NCBI GenBank assembly: GCA_014190575.1
Contig: BJGQ01000002.1
Coordinates: forward strand, 77,382-141,381
DNA: 64,000 nucleotides
From: Bacteroidota bacterium
GTDB taxonomy: Bacteria; Bacteroidota; Bacteroidia; Chitinophagales; UBA10324
Direction of reading: 5' to 3'
In this document: in pieces, positions 10,543-18,945 of the stretch
Position numbering within the stretch: the stretch's first letter is position 1
Layout of the letters: the number at the start of each line of letters is the position of its first letter
The notes under the pieces: generated by a model
Databases searched by the model: none
What the model saw: the letters and a program-made list of their open reading frames with translations, nothing else
What the model was told of the DNA's origin: nothing
Position numbers and translations under genes: made by a program

Positions 10543-10818
10543 ATGGCACATAAAAAAGGTGAAGGAAGTACCCAGAATGGCCGGGATAGTCACGGTCAAC
10601 GGAGGGGAGTAAAAATATACGGCGGTCAAAGTGCAGAGCCGGGCAACATTATTGTTCGCCAGCGTGGCACTCAGTTCTGGCCGGGTAAAGGCACGATGAT
10701 GGGAAAAGATTTTACCATTTTCGCAGTTGAATCAGGTAAGGTTGAATTTAAAATGAAAGCCAAGGAGCGTCAGTTCATCAACATCATTCCTGTTGCTGTT
10801 GCAACTACTGAAGTATAA
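10543..10818 (+). CDS. rpmA: 50S ribosomal protein L27 (bL27)
   Basis: 91 residues beginning [16 protein letters not shown], so there is no cleavable N-terminal extension of the Firmicutes kind, and the basic N-terminus can reach the peptidyl-transferase centre directly. The conserved [16 protein letters not shown] and GKDFTIFA segments are present. It is co-transcribed with rplU and ends just before a terminator. Confidence 0.97.
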   Translation: MAHKKGEGSTQNGRDSHGQRRGVKIYGGQSAEPGNIIVRQRGTQFWPGKGTMMGKDFTIFAVESGKVEFKMKAKERQFINIIPVAVATTEV

Positions 10819-10839
10819 CATTTTTTTAAATAATAATAG

Positions 10840-10872
10840 AAACCCTGTTCATGAAAATGGATGGGGTTTTTT
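10840..10872 (+). terminator. Terminator of the rplU-rpmA operon
   Basis: AAACCC (10840-10845) pairs with GGGTTT (10864-10869) and a run of T follows. It lies 22 bp after the rpmA stop. The rest of the gap to mltG (10873-11045) holds no clear feature. Confidence 0.65.
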
Positions 10873-11045
10873 GTTGAAGGAATGGAACGCAGATTGTTAT
10901 GATTTTTATGATTTTCACTGAAGAAATTTTTAATGAATCTAATAAACAAGTGTTTCAACTATTCATCATATACGATGATATCTAATGATGATAAAATGAT
11001 TTGTAATTCTTTCTTCAACTGCCATATATCCAATAACATTGCTGC

Positions 11046-12104
11046 ATGATTAAGAAGAAGAAAAATTCTTCCTTAAAAAAAATACTGATTTCGTTTGCTG
11101 TGCTTGCTTTCTTTTCATTGGTTGGAATGGGAGTATCGTTGTATCAGAAAATATATTCGCCCAATGTTATTGGCAATGAAGACAAACGGTTTCTATATAT
11201 TCCAACAGGCACCACTTTCAGTCAGCTCGTTTCAATCATTATGGAAAATAAATTTGTATTGAACACCGAAACTTTCAGATGGGTTGCCGAGCAAATGAGT
11301 TTGCCTGAACATATTATTCCCGGACGCTACGAGGTAAGACCGGGCATGAGCAATTTTGCATTGGTGAAACTATTGCGGAGCGGAAAACAAAATCCGGTGA
11401 AAATTGTCATCAACAAATTCAGAACACCGGAAGAGTTTGCGCTATTCATTTCCACCAAACTGGAAATTGATGAAAAAGTTTTTATCGAATTGTTAAATGA
11501 TGAAGCAATACTTGCAAAATTTGGTTTCACACCATCAACCGTATTGTGTTGTTTCATTCCGAACACTTATGAATTTTACTGGAACACTTCACCCGAAAAA
11601 TTTATGGTGCGGATGAAAAAAGAATATGATTTATTCTGGAACGAAAACAGAAAACAAGAAGCAGCACATTTAGGAATTTCGGTAAACGATGTATGTACAC
11701 TCGCATCAATATTGGAAGAAGAAACAAATCGCAATGATGAGAAGCCTACAATTGCTTCAGTCTATCTCAATCGCCTGAATAAAGGAATGTTGTTACAAGC
11801 CGACCCGACCATAAAATATGCGATGGGCGATTTCACCATAAAACGGGTGACAGGTTTTTACATTGACGAAACAAAAAATTCGCCTTACAATACTTACCGC
11901 AAACAAGGATTACCTCCCGGACCAATTTGTACACCATCTGTTGCAAGTATTGAATCAGTATTGCAACCGGCACAAACTGATTATTTATATTTTTGCGCGA
12001 GCGTGAATAAACCGAACTATCATGATTTTGCAAGTACTTATTCAGAGCATCAGAAAAATGCAAGATTGTATCAGCAGTATTTAAATAAACGGGGGATTCA
12101 TTAA
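11046..12104 (+). CDS. mltG: Endolytic murein transglycosylase MltG (YceG-like)
   Basis: 352 residues, the family's usual size. A basic N-terminus is followed by one membrane anchor (about residues 11-32), then a LysM-like segment and the YceG catalytic domain. The motif LASILEEET gives the predicted catalytic Glu224, equivalent to the essential Glu of E. coli MltG. QADPTIKYA and SPYNTYRKQGLPPGPI are typical family motifs. Known role: cleaves nascent peptidoglycan strands at the inner membrane and so sets glycan length. yihY and a glycoside hydrolase follow on the same strand. Confidence 0.93.
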   Translation: MIKKKKNSSLKKILISFAVLAFFSLVGMGVSLYQKIYSPNVIGNEDKRFLYIPTGTTFSQLVSIIMENKFVLNTETFRWVAEQMSLPEHIIPGRYEVRPGMSNFALVKLLRSGKQNPVKIVINKFRTPEEFALFISTKLEIDEKVFIELLNDEAILAKFGFTPSTVLCCFIPNTYEFYWNTSPEKFMVRMKKEYDLFWNENRKQEAAHLGISVNDVCTLASILEEETNRNDEKPTIASVYLNRLNKGMLLQADPTIKYAMGDFTIKRVTGFYIDETKNSPYNTYRKQGLPPGPICTPSVASIESVLQPAQTDYLYFCASVNKPNYHDFASTYSEHQKNARLYQQYLNKRGIH

Positions 12105-12135
12105 ATGAAATTATTTTTCCATTAGTATTGAAGTC

Positions 12136-13071
12136 TTGATAGCCCTGATAAAAACATACAGAGATAAATTTATAGAGCGAACAAAGCATTGGAGTCTTCC
12201 GGGTTTTGATGGTCAGAGTATTTATGATGTATTCAGTTTTCTGTTTAAAGAATTTCAACGCGATGCCATTAATGTAAGGGCAGGGGCGGTGGCTTATAGT
12301 TTTATGCTCTCGCTGTTTCCGGCAATGATGATAATCTTCAGCATTATACCATACATTCCAATTCAGGCATACAGAGATACACTGATGACAAGTTTGCAAC
12401 AGTTTTTGCCACACAATGCTTACCAGGCAATTTATACTACGATATATGATATTATAAATCACCAACGAACAGGTGTGTTATCCATAGGAATTATTCTCGC
12501 ACTTTATTACAGCAGCACCGGAGTTATCGGACTTATAAATTCGTTTGATAAAGTTTATCCTTCATTCCGGCAACGCAATTTCTGGATGAAAACATTGGTG
12601 AGTTTTAAAATCACCATTTTTCTTTTTCTGTTATTAATTCTTTCAGTTGTATTGATTGTTGCCGGAGAATTTGTAATTCAATTCATCATGAATTGGCTGG
12701 GAGTTGAAGGTGCAATTGCGTATTTCTTTTTGGCATCAATAAAATGGTTAATTATTGTTCTGCTTTTTTATTTCAGCATAAGTATGATTTATTATTATGC
12801 GCCCGCCATGCACCGCCGGTTCCGGTTTTTTTCTGCAGGTTCAACCGTTGCTTCCTTTTTAAGTATTCTTACATCGTTGGGATTTTCCTTTTTCATCAAT
12901 AATTTTAGTAACTACAATAAATTATATGGTTCTATTGGAACATTAATAGTAATCATGTTGTGGCTCTATTATAATTCACTTATTTTGTTAATAGGTTTTG
13001 AATTGAATGCCAGTATTGAAATTAATAAGCATCTTAAAAATGAAACGCAATCTGAAATTGATATTGAATAA
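12136..13071 (+). CDS. YihY/BrkB-family inner-membrane protein
   Basis: 311 residues with about six hydrophobic segments after a ~45-residue polar N-terminus. The sequence around NVRAGAVAYSFMLSLFPAMM and the later YYYAP motif are typical of the YihY/BrkB (formerly 'ribonuclease BN') membrane family. Its function is still unclear; some members have been proposed to be transporters. No ATG precedes the conserved region in frame, so TTG at 12136 is the most likely start, although an ATT slightly upstream cannot be excluded. The 3' end overlaps the next gene by 32 bp, which suggests coupled translation. Confidence 0.85.
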   Translation: MIALIKTYRDKFIERTKHWSLPGFDGQSIYDVFSFLFKEFQRDAINVRAGAVAYSFMLSLFPAMMIIFSIIPYIPIQAYRDTLMTSLQQFLPHNAYQAIYTTIYDIINHQRTGVLSIGIILALYYSSTGVIGLINSFDKVYPSFRQRNFWMKTLVSFKITIFLFLLLILSVVLIVAGEFVIQFIMNWLGVEGAIAYFFLASIKWLIIVLLFYFSISMIYYYAPAMHRRFRFFSAGSTVASFLSILTSLGFSFFINNFSNYNKLYGSIGTLIVIMLWLYYNSLILLIGFELNASIEINKHLKNETQSEIDIE

Positions 13072-14626
13072 ATTATTTTCTTGTTTTTTTTTCCTTTTAA
13101 TATTGAAATCAAGTGTGTGTTTTTCACAAACTGATTCCAGTAAAATTTTTAAAACCATACTTGTAAAAATCACTATTGACAGTGCTGAAACGAATTATGC
13201 TGTAAATCCTTATCTATATGGCTTTTCAACTGAAAATATTTTCGCTGAAATAAAAAATGTTGCTGATACATCATTTGTCAATCAAATAAAAAAAATAAAC
13301 CCTGTAGTATTAAGATGGCCCGGTGGTATGCTATCCAACTTTTATCATTCATCGGGAAACGGATATGGTTTAAAGAAAAATGAAATTGCAGGGATTTATC
13401 TTCAATACGCGCAACAATTGGAATCACAGGGAATATTTGCAACACAAGCAAGGTTGAATCATTCCTATCAGCAGGACTTTTTAGGGCTTGCACAAAAACT
13501 AAATACGAAGGTTTTAATTACCGCAAATATTTTAACTGGTACTCCGGAAGAGTTATTGGACCAGCTAAATTATTTTAACGACAATAACATTGAAGTGGCA
13601 GGAGTAGAGTTGGGTGATGAAATGTATATGAATATTTACCGTGCTGTTTTTCCTTATCCTGGAAGTTATATTTCGAAAGCTGAAACCTTTGTTATTGCCA
13701 TAAAAAAATATTTCCCGAACATAAAAATTGGAGCCTGTGCAGCTCCCAATCCAAGGCTGAGCGATTTGGATGGAACGGCAGCGGGTGAGTTTGTTTATTT
13801 CAGAGCATGGAACGATGCATTGTCAAAATCACATTTTTTTGATGCCGTAGTAATTCATTCCTATACACCAATTCAGATCATTCCAAATCAATCTGTTGAT
13901 TCTGTTTTTCAACGAGCAATTATTGAAGAGAAAAAAACTTTTTCAAAAAGTGGAGTAATGGTGCAGTCGCTCGATTATTTTAAAGAGGAATTTCCAAAAT
14001 CAAAAATCTGGATTACAGAATGGAACCTTGCCATCAGAAGTACAAATAGTTATTTTTTAAATACACTTTACCAAGCAATGTATATAGGTTCTTATATAAA
14101 TTTTATCAATCAATTTAATAGACTTAATAAGAATCCGGTAGAGATGGCCATATTTCAAAGCCTAGCAACCGGAGGTGTTTACAATCATTTTGGAGTCATT
14201 GATTTAAAAGCTGAAAAAGAAAAATCACAGTCATTGATTATTAAACGAACTCCATGGTATGCGTTTAAAAATATTAATCAATTGTATTCCGGGAACTATT
14301 TTTTACATACCAGTTCAGTGAATACCGATTTAAAGCTTGATGTATTTGCTTATCGCGATACATCTACAAACGAAATTCTATTAGCATGGATGAATTACAG
14401 CGCTAAAGAATTTAAAATTGATTCTTTGATGTTTAAACAAATTAATTACTCAGGCAGTAATGCTACAATTGATTACTTAAAAGGAAATCTTCAAGACAGT
14501 TATGGATGGACACGATTTTCGCGTAACAGTTACAACACAGCACCCATTGAAAAATCAGAACAAAAAAAATTATCGGATTGGGTTTTCCCTCCATTTGGAA
14601 TGGGAACAATACGCATTAAGCAATAA
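13040..14626 (+). CDS. Secreted glycoside hydrolase-like protein of clan GH-A (GH51/39/79-like)
   Basis: 528 residues from ATG 13040, chosen because it gives a clean signal peptide (MKRNLKLILNKLF...SVCFSQ); an upstream in-frame ATG at 13007 would bury it. LRWPGGMLSNFY (about 91-102) resembles the RxPGG segment of GH51/GH79 enzymes. GVELGDEMY places a putative acid/base Glu at 194, and KIWITEWN places a putative nucleophile Glu at 327. The ~133-residue spacing and a C-terminal beta domain fit clan GH-A exo-enzymes. The usual Asn before the acid/base is Asp here (GDE rather than GNE). Inferred: a periplasmic or surface glycosidase of unknown substrate. No T9SS sorting domain is present. Confidence 0.6.
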   Translation: MKRNLKLILNKLFSCFFFLLILKSSVCFSQTDSSKIFKTILVKITIDSAETNYAVNPYLYGFSTENIFAEIKNVADTSFVNQIKKINPVVLRWPGGMLSNFYHSSGNGYGLKKNEIAGIYLQYAQQLESQGIFATQARLNHSYQQDFLGLAQKLNTKVLITANILTGTPEELLDQLNYFNDNNIEVAGVELGDEMYMNIYRAVFPYPGSYISKAETFVIAIKKYFPNIKIGACAAPNPRLSDLDGTAAGEFVYFRAWNDALSKSHFFDAVVIHSYTPIQIIPNQSVDSVFQRAIIEEKKTFSKSGVMVQSLDYFKEEFPKSKIWITEWNLAIRSTNSYFLNTLYQAMYIGSYINFINQFNRLNKNPVEMAIFQSLATGGVYNHFGVIDLKAEKEKSQSLIIKRTPWYAFKNINQLYSGNYFLHTSSVNTDLKLDVFAYRDTSTNEILLAWMNYSAKEFKIDSLMFKQINYSGSNATIDYLKGNLQDSYGWTRFSRNSYNTAPIEKSEQKKLSDWVFPPFGMGTIRIKQ

Positions 14627-14713
14627 ACTCCGACAAAATAACTTTATTAATCGACAATAGATTTTTTATAAAAGGGTTTGTAAAATATCTTCGGCAACAG
14701 AAAAACAAGCATT

Positions 14714-15277
14714 ATGAAAAAATTAGTCTTTACCGCTACACTCTTCTCTTTAGCAATTGGTGCAAATGCACAAATGAAAAGTAAGTATACCAATGTAACT
14801 TCATTCGGAGGCCACGATGGTACAATTGACATGCGCGTTGAAGGTGGAAACCCACCATATTCTTATTTATGGAATGATGGTTCAACTGCCGAAGACCGCA
14901 CCGAATTAAAAAGCGGAGCTTACACAGTTTTAATATCTGATCAATCAGGTTGCGCTGTTACTGCAAGCTTTAATATCACCCAACCTGAACAGTTTTCTAG
15001 CCCATCTAATTCAGTAAATCGATTCACTTCACAAATTGATGTGTTTCCAAACCCAACAGAAGGTTTAGTTAACATTCATTTCACCGGAGATAATGCAAAC
15101 AGTTTTTTAATTCGTGTAACCGATGCAAGTGGTCGCCTAGTAAGCGAAAAACAATTTGGAAAATTCAGTGGTCAGCTAACTGAAAAAATTGATCTCACCA
15201 AGCAGTCAAAAGGAATTTATATGGTTGAGGTTATTACTGAAAGAGAATCCTACAATACGAAAGTTGTGCTTCAATAA
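14714..15277 (+). CDS. Small T9SS type A protein with one SprB repeat
   Basis: 187 residues: signal peptide (MKKLVFTATLFSLAIGANAQ), a single SprB-like module (about 25-90, with GTIDMRVEGGNPPYSYLWNDG and a closing SGC), a short Ser/Asn linker, and a C-terminal T9SS type A sorting domain (from IDVFPNPTEGLVNI to KVVLQ). It is essentially one repeat of the giant adhesin type attached to a secretion signal. Predicted to be exported and surface-associated; no enzymatic motif is visible. Confidence 0.82.
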   Translation: MKKLVFTATLFSLAIGANAQMKSKYTNVTSFGGHDGTIDMRVEGGNPPYSYLWNDGSTAEDRTELKSGAYTVLISDQSGCAVTASFNITQPEQFSSPSNSVNRFTSQIDVFPNPTEGLVNIHFTGDNANSFLIRVTDASGRLVSEKQFGKFSGQLTEKIDLTKQSKGIYMVEVITERESYNTKVVLQ

Positions 15278-15312
15278 TTTTTCACTCGTCTCTTTTAGTT
15301 CTTCACTAAAAA

Positions 15313-15969
15313 TCACATTCCCATTTTCGATAATTGGTCCATCGTCATTTCGGTGTATCCTGATTCTGGAACCACAAACATATCGTCACTCACAGGTTTA
15401 AAATCAATTGAAGTACAACTCATTGTCATGGTGTTTCCTTTTTGTTCCATGGTATATTCCATCAACACACCATCAATTTTTGAGTAAGGTCCATCATAAG
15501 TTGAGGTAGTTGCGCGCTTAAGATCGCTTGTGAAATACGCATAAAAAGATTTTCCGTCCTTAGTTTTTATAATGGCTTTTTTACAATTGTATCCGGCAAT
15601 CACTTTCGTATCTTCAGTTACTATAACGGAATAACTATCCGGATTTAATTTTTTGCTGTCATATTGTTTTTTATCCATTGTCATTTTCATCTTTTGCCCC
15701 ATCATATCCATCAGCATCACAAATTTATTATCGTCCAATCTTACGGTTCTTGTTTTAATCATTCCCATATCCATTACCGAAGCGAATTTGTCGTTCTTAA
15801 TATAGATGCTGAGCATCATATTCTGCATCATTGCCTGCGCTTGTGGGTCAGTTACACCACTCACACTTACTTTATATGTTATACTTCCTTCAGTAAAAAC
15901 CTTTTGTGCGAAGGATGATTGTGCTGTTACAAAAAGAAGTGCAGCAAGAATTGTTTTAATCCGGTTCAT
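15313..15969 (-). CDS. Secreted DUF4412-like protein
   Basis: 218 residues with a signal peptide (MNRIKTILAALLFVTAQSSFAQ) and a Met-rich middle. The arrangement of GSITYKVSV near the N-terminus, AGYNCKKAIIKTKDGKSFYAYFT in the middle and a C-terminal FKPVSDDMFVVPESGY is that of the DUF4412 / GLPGLI-like periplasmic family of Bacteroidota. Function unknown. The stop is TGA, evidence that TGA is a normal stop codon here. Confidence 0.65.
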   Translation of the reverse strand: MNRIKTILAALLFVTAQSSFAQKVFTEGSITYKVSVSGVTDPQAQAMMQNMMLSIYIKNDKFASVMDMGMIKTRTVRLDDNKFVMLMDMMGQKMKMTMDKKQYDSKKLNPDSYSVIVTEDTKVIAGYNCKKAIIKTKDGKSFYAYFTSDLKRATTSTYDGPYSKIDGVLMEYTMEQKGNTMTMSCTSIDFKPVSDDMFVVPESGYTEMTMDQLSKMGM

Positions 15970-16009
15970 GTTTTTTGATTTAATGTGTATGTAAAATTAA
16001 TTGTTGAGT

Positions 16010-16786
16010 TTACCACTTCAAATTTTCTTTATTTAAAAATGCGGCTATTCCTTTTTTGCAATCTTCTGTTCCGCGAGCTTTTGCATTCATCTCTGCGGCA
16101 TAACTCAATGCTTTCTCCAATGAAAGTTCCTGCACTTTGCCAATCATTTCTTTTGTTGTTGAAAGAGATTGAGCTGAAGTTTCGTTGCAAAGTGTTGTTG
16201 CAAATTCTTTAACCTTTAAATCAATTTCTTCTTTTGAAAAAACTGAATTCACCAATCCAAATTGAACAGCTTGTGATACATCAATCAATTTCCCGGTGAG
16301 TAAAAGTTCTTTTGCTTTTGCCTCACCGATTTTCCGTAACAAGAAAATTAGAACGATTGCTGGAACAAAACCAATCTTCACTTCAGTATATCCAAACTTT
16401 GCTTCCGGTATTGAAAAAGTGAAATCGCAAACAGTGGCTAATCCGCAACCTCCAGCAATAGCAGCTCCTTCAACCTGCGCAATAATAATTTTCGGGTGTG
16501 TGTATATCTGTTCAAATAATTCTTTCAGGAGAATACTATCAGCTAAATTTTCTTCGTATGAATTTTTTTGCAGTATTTGTAAATGTTCCAAGTCAGCACC
16601 TGCACTGAAAACTGTTCCGCTGCTTTTAATTACAATCACTTTTGCTTCATCATCATTCTTTGCTTTTGTTAATGCATTTTTCAACGCACTGATCATTTCA
16701 GGATTCAATGCATTCCGTTTATCAGGTCGGTTAAGCGTGAAGTAAGCAATTCGGTTTTCTGTATGATATAAAACTAGATTATCCAT
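16010..16786 (-). CDS. Enoyl-CoA hydratase/isomerase family protein, LiuC-like
   Basis: 258 residues with a crotonase fold. The oxyanion-hole segment SAGADLEHL and the AGGCGLATVCDF helix are present. The position of the first catalytic Glu of rat mitochondrial hydratase is Gly here (GGCG), while the second Glu is kept in GYTEVKIGFVPA. This TEV-x-(I/L)GxxPA pattern resembles the bacterial LiuC/methylglutaconyl-CoA hydratase-like subgroup used in leucine/isovalerate breakdown. The exact substrate is an inference. It starts 2 bp after the comEC stop, so the two are co-transcribed. Confidence 0.8.
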   Translation of the reverse strand: MDNLVLYHTENRIAYFTLNRPDKRNALNPEMISALKNALTKAKNDDEAKVIVIKSSGTVFSAGADLEHLQILQKNSYEENLADSILLKELFEQIYTHPKIIIAQVEGAAIAGGCGLATVCDFTFSIPEAKFGYTEVKIGFVPAIVLIFLLRKIGEAKAKELLLTGKLIDVSQAVQFGLVNSVFSKEEIDLKVKEFATTLCNETSAQSLSTTKEMIGKVQELSLEKALSYAAEMNAKARGTEDCKKGIAAFLNKENLKW

Positions 16787-16788
16787 TA

Positions 16789-18891
16789 TTAAAATTCTTT
16801 AATCCACGGACCATCAATTGGTAAGTAGTGAAGTGGTAAACTTAAAGAAGCACATTCATTTTTTAATGATTTGAAATTAAAGTTTTTTACATCGCTGTCG
16901 GCAATCCATTTTTCTGGGAAGAAATTCTTTTTTATTTCAGAAGCTTTTGTTAATGAAAATTTCCCGATTACAAAATCAACGAATAATTTTTTTGTTGCAA
17001 ATGGGAAATCAGTATTGATTAAAACTCCTTTCATTCCAATGAATGAAATAAATTTTCCATAGCTGTGAAATTTTTCCCAGCTTAGTGACGATGTATCGTT
17101 GATGCTTTTAATGGGAATGATTTGTAAATTGGAAACAGGAGTGTGTTTTAAAAAACTGCTGGTATATTGACTGAAGTAGGCATCGTTTATTAAAGTATCA
17201 TCAGCAATCATTATCGCATTATCCTTTTCTCTGAAAATATATACATCGCCTTTTCCAAAGTGAAGAAACAGCATTTGCTTTTTTGAGAGGTAATTTATGT
17301 TGTCATAAGTATTTATTAAAATTACAATCATCATTGCTGATAAACTGTAAATAATTTTTCGTGGAATTTTTCTTTCAATAAAATCAGAAAAGAAAATCAA
17401 AGCAAGTGCTGTGAGAATTAAACTTATAATCCCGAATGAAGGAATATTTATGGTTGAGAATGAAAATGATTGCACCCAGTTAATGTATTCATCTAATAGT
17501 TGAGTGGCTGATTTTAACAGTTCACCTGCGTATTGTGCAACCACAACAAAAGGAGAGAGAATAAATAAAATTAATCCCCCATAAAGTATTCCGGTGGAGA
17601 GTGGAACACCTATCACATTAGCTACAAGAAATAGCAATGGAAACTGATTGAAATAGAAAAGTGTGAGAGGTAAAACTCCCAATTGCGCAGCCATACTCAC
17701 ACTGCACATTCGCCATACTAATTGCAACAAAGGATTTCGCCACTCAATCATCTGACTGAAATTTCGTTCCCATAATGCGATTCCAACTAGCGCCGAAAAT
17801 GATAACTGAAACCCTGCATCAATAAATGTGAATGGAGAAATCAACAGAATTAAAAATGCAGATGAACAAAGCGAATCAATAATATCCATTCGCCGTTTCA
17901 GGTTTCTCCCTACAATTAATAAACTAATCATTGCAGCAGCTCTGACTATTGAGCCACCCAAACCTGTAATCATCGCGAACAACCAGATTAGGCAAACAAT
18001 TATTATGACTTTTATAATTTTTGTGGTTGCATTTCTATTGAGGAATTTCAATAGGAATTCTAACAGCATGTAAAGCAAACCAACATGCATTCCGGAAACA
18101 GCAAGTATATGAATGACACCGGCTGACGAAAATGATTGAACAATATCCTGCGTTACCTCATCACGATATCCAACTGTGAGCGCGGAAACAACTGCGGCTT
18201 CTTTTGGTGAGTTAACATATTTTTTAATACATTTCACACACCTGTCGCGCAGGGTATAGGCAATTCTTAATAATGTGTATCCATCATTTTCATTCAGTGG
18301 AATGAATTCTTTCTCTCGAAGAAAAATACTGAAATGAATATTCATTTTATCGAGATAACCTTTGTAATCATATTGATATGGAATATCCGGCGCATCCAAT
18401 CCTGATGGTTTGTTTTTCACCAAAACCAAATCACCATAATGAAATTTCATTGACTGATTGGTGATGCTGAAATAAGCGACCGCATTTCCTGATGCTTTAT
18501 GAAACTGATTTTGATTACCGGCTTGCTCGGCCTGCACCACGCAACGAACAAATTTTTCTTTGAAAACCGGAGGCTGATTAATTTTTACAATGAGGTAATT
18601 TTCCCTTTTATAATTGATAAAATGATTCGCGTGATGCAAATCATACGCATCAGAAAATAGTGCGAAGCCCGCAACAAACAAAAACACATTCACACTTAAA
18701 CCATATGCCCAAGCATAACGAATAGTGTACAAATATTTTTTATGAATGAGAAAATAAACTATCGCCAATAAAAACAACGAAGGAATCAACAGACAAACAG
18801 GAAAATTTATTCCGCTGATATAAGCGACAAGCATACCACCTGCAAATGGAAGAATGAGTTTAAGAAATATCCGTTGCTTGTTCTGATGCAT
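16789..18891 (-). CDS. comEC: ComEC/Rec2-family DNA-uptake channel, without metallo-beta-lactamase domain
   Basis: 700 residues: several N-terminal membrane segments, a soluble DUF4131-like OB region (about 95-200), then the Competence domain with HILAVSGMHVG (261-271) and many membrane helices. The C-terminal ~170 residues after the last helix are soluble, but show no HxHxDH metal motif, so the nuclease-like metallo-beta-lactamase domain of Firmicutes ComEC is absent, as is common in Bacteroidota. Known role: passage of single-stranded DNA across the inner membrane during natural transformation. It lies in the yidC-comEC-hydratase run. Confidence 0.88.
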   Translation of the reverse strand: MHQNKQRIFLKLILPFAGGMLVAYISGINFPVCLLIPSLFLLAIVYFLIHKKYLYTIRYAWAYGLSVNVFLFVAGFALFSDAYDLHHANHFINYKRENYLIVKINQPPVFKEKFVRCVVQAEQAGNQNQFHKASGNAVAYFSITNQSMKFHYGDLVLVKNKPSGLDAPDIPYQYDYKGYLDKMNIHFSIFLREKEFIPLNENDGYTLLRIAYTLRDRCVKCIKKYVNSPKEAAVVSALTVGYRDEVTQDIVQSFSSAGVIHILAVSGMHVGLLYMLLEFLLKFLNRNATTKIIKVIIIVCLIWLFAMITGLGGSIVRAAAMISLLIVGRNLKRRMDIIDSLCSSAFLILLISPFTFIDAGFQLSFSALVGIALWERNFSQMIEWRNPLLQLVWRMCSVSMAAQLGVLPLTLFYFNQFPLLFLVANVIGVPLSTGILYGGLILFILSPFVVVAQYAGELLKSATQLLDEYINWVQSFSFSTINIPSFGIISLILTALALIFFSDFIERKIPRKIIYSLSAMMIVILINTYDNINYLSKKQMLFLHFGKGDVYIFREKDNAIMIADDTLINDAYFSQYTSSFLKHTPVSNLQIIPIKSINDTSSLSWEKFHSYGKFISFIGMKGVLINTDFPFATKKLFVDFVIGKFSLTKASEIKKNFFPEKWIADSDVKNFNFKSLKNECASLSLPLHYLPIDGPWIKEF

Positions 18892-18945
18892 CGAAGAAAT
18901 ATTCTTCGAACAATGTAAACAGAAAAGGAAAAACTAAAACGAAAA

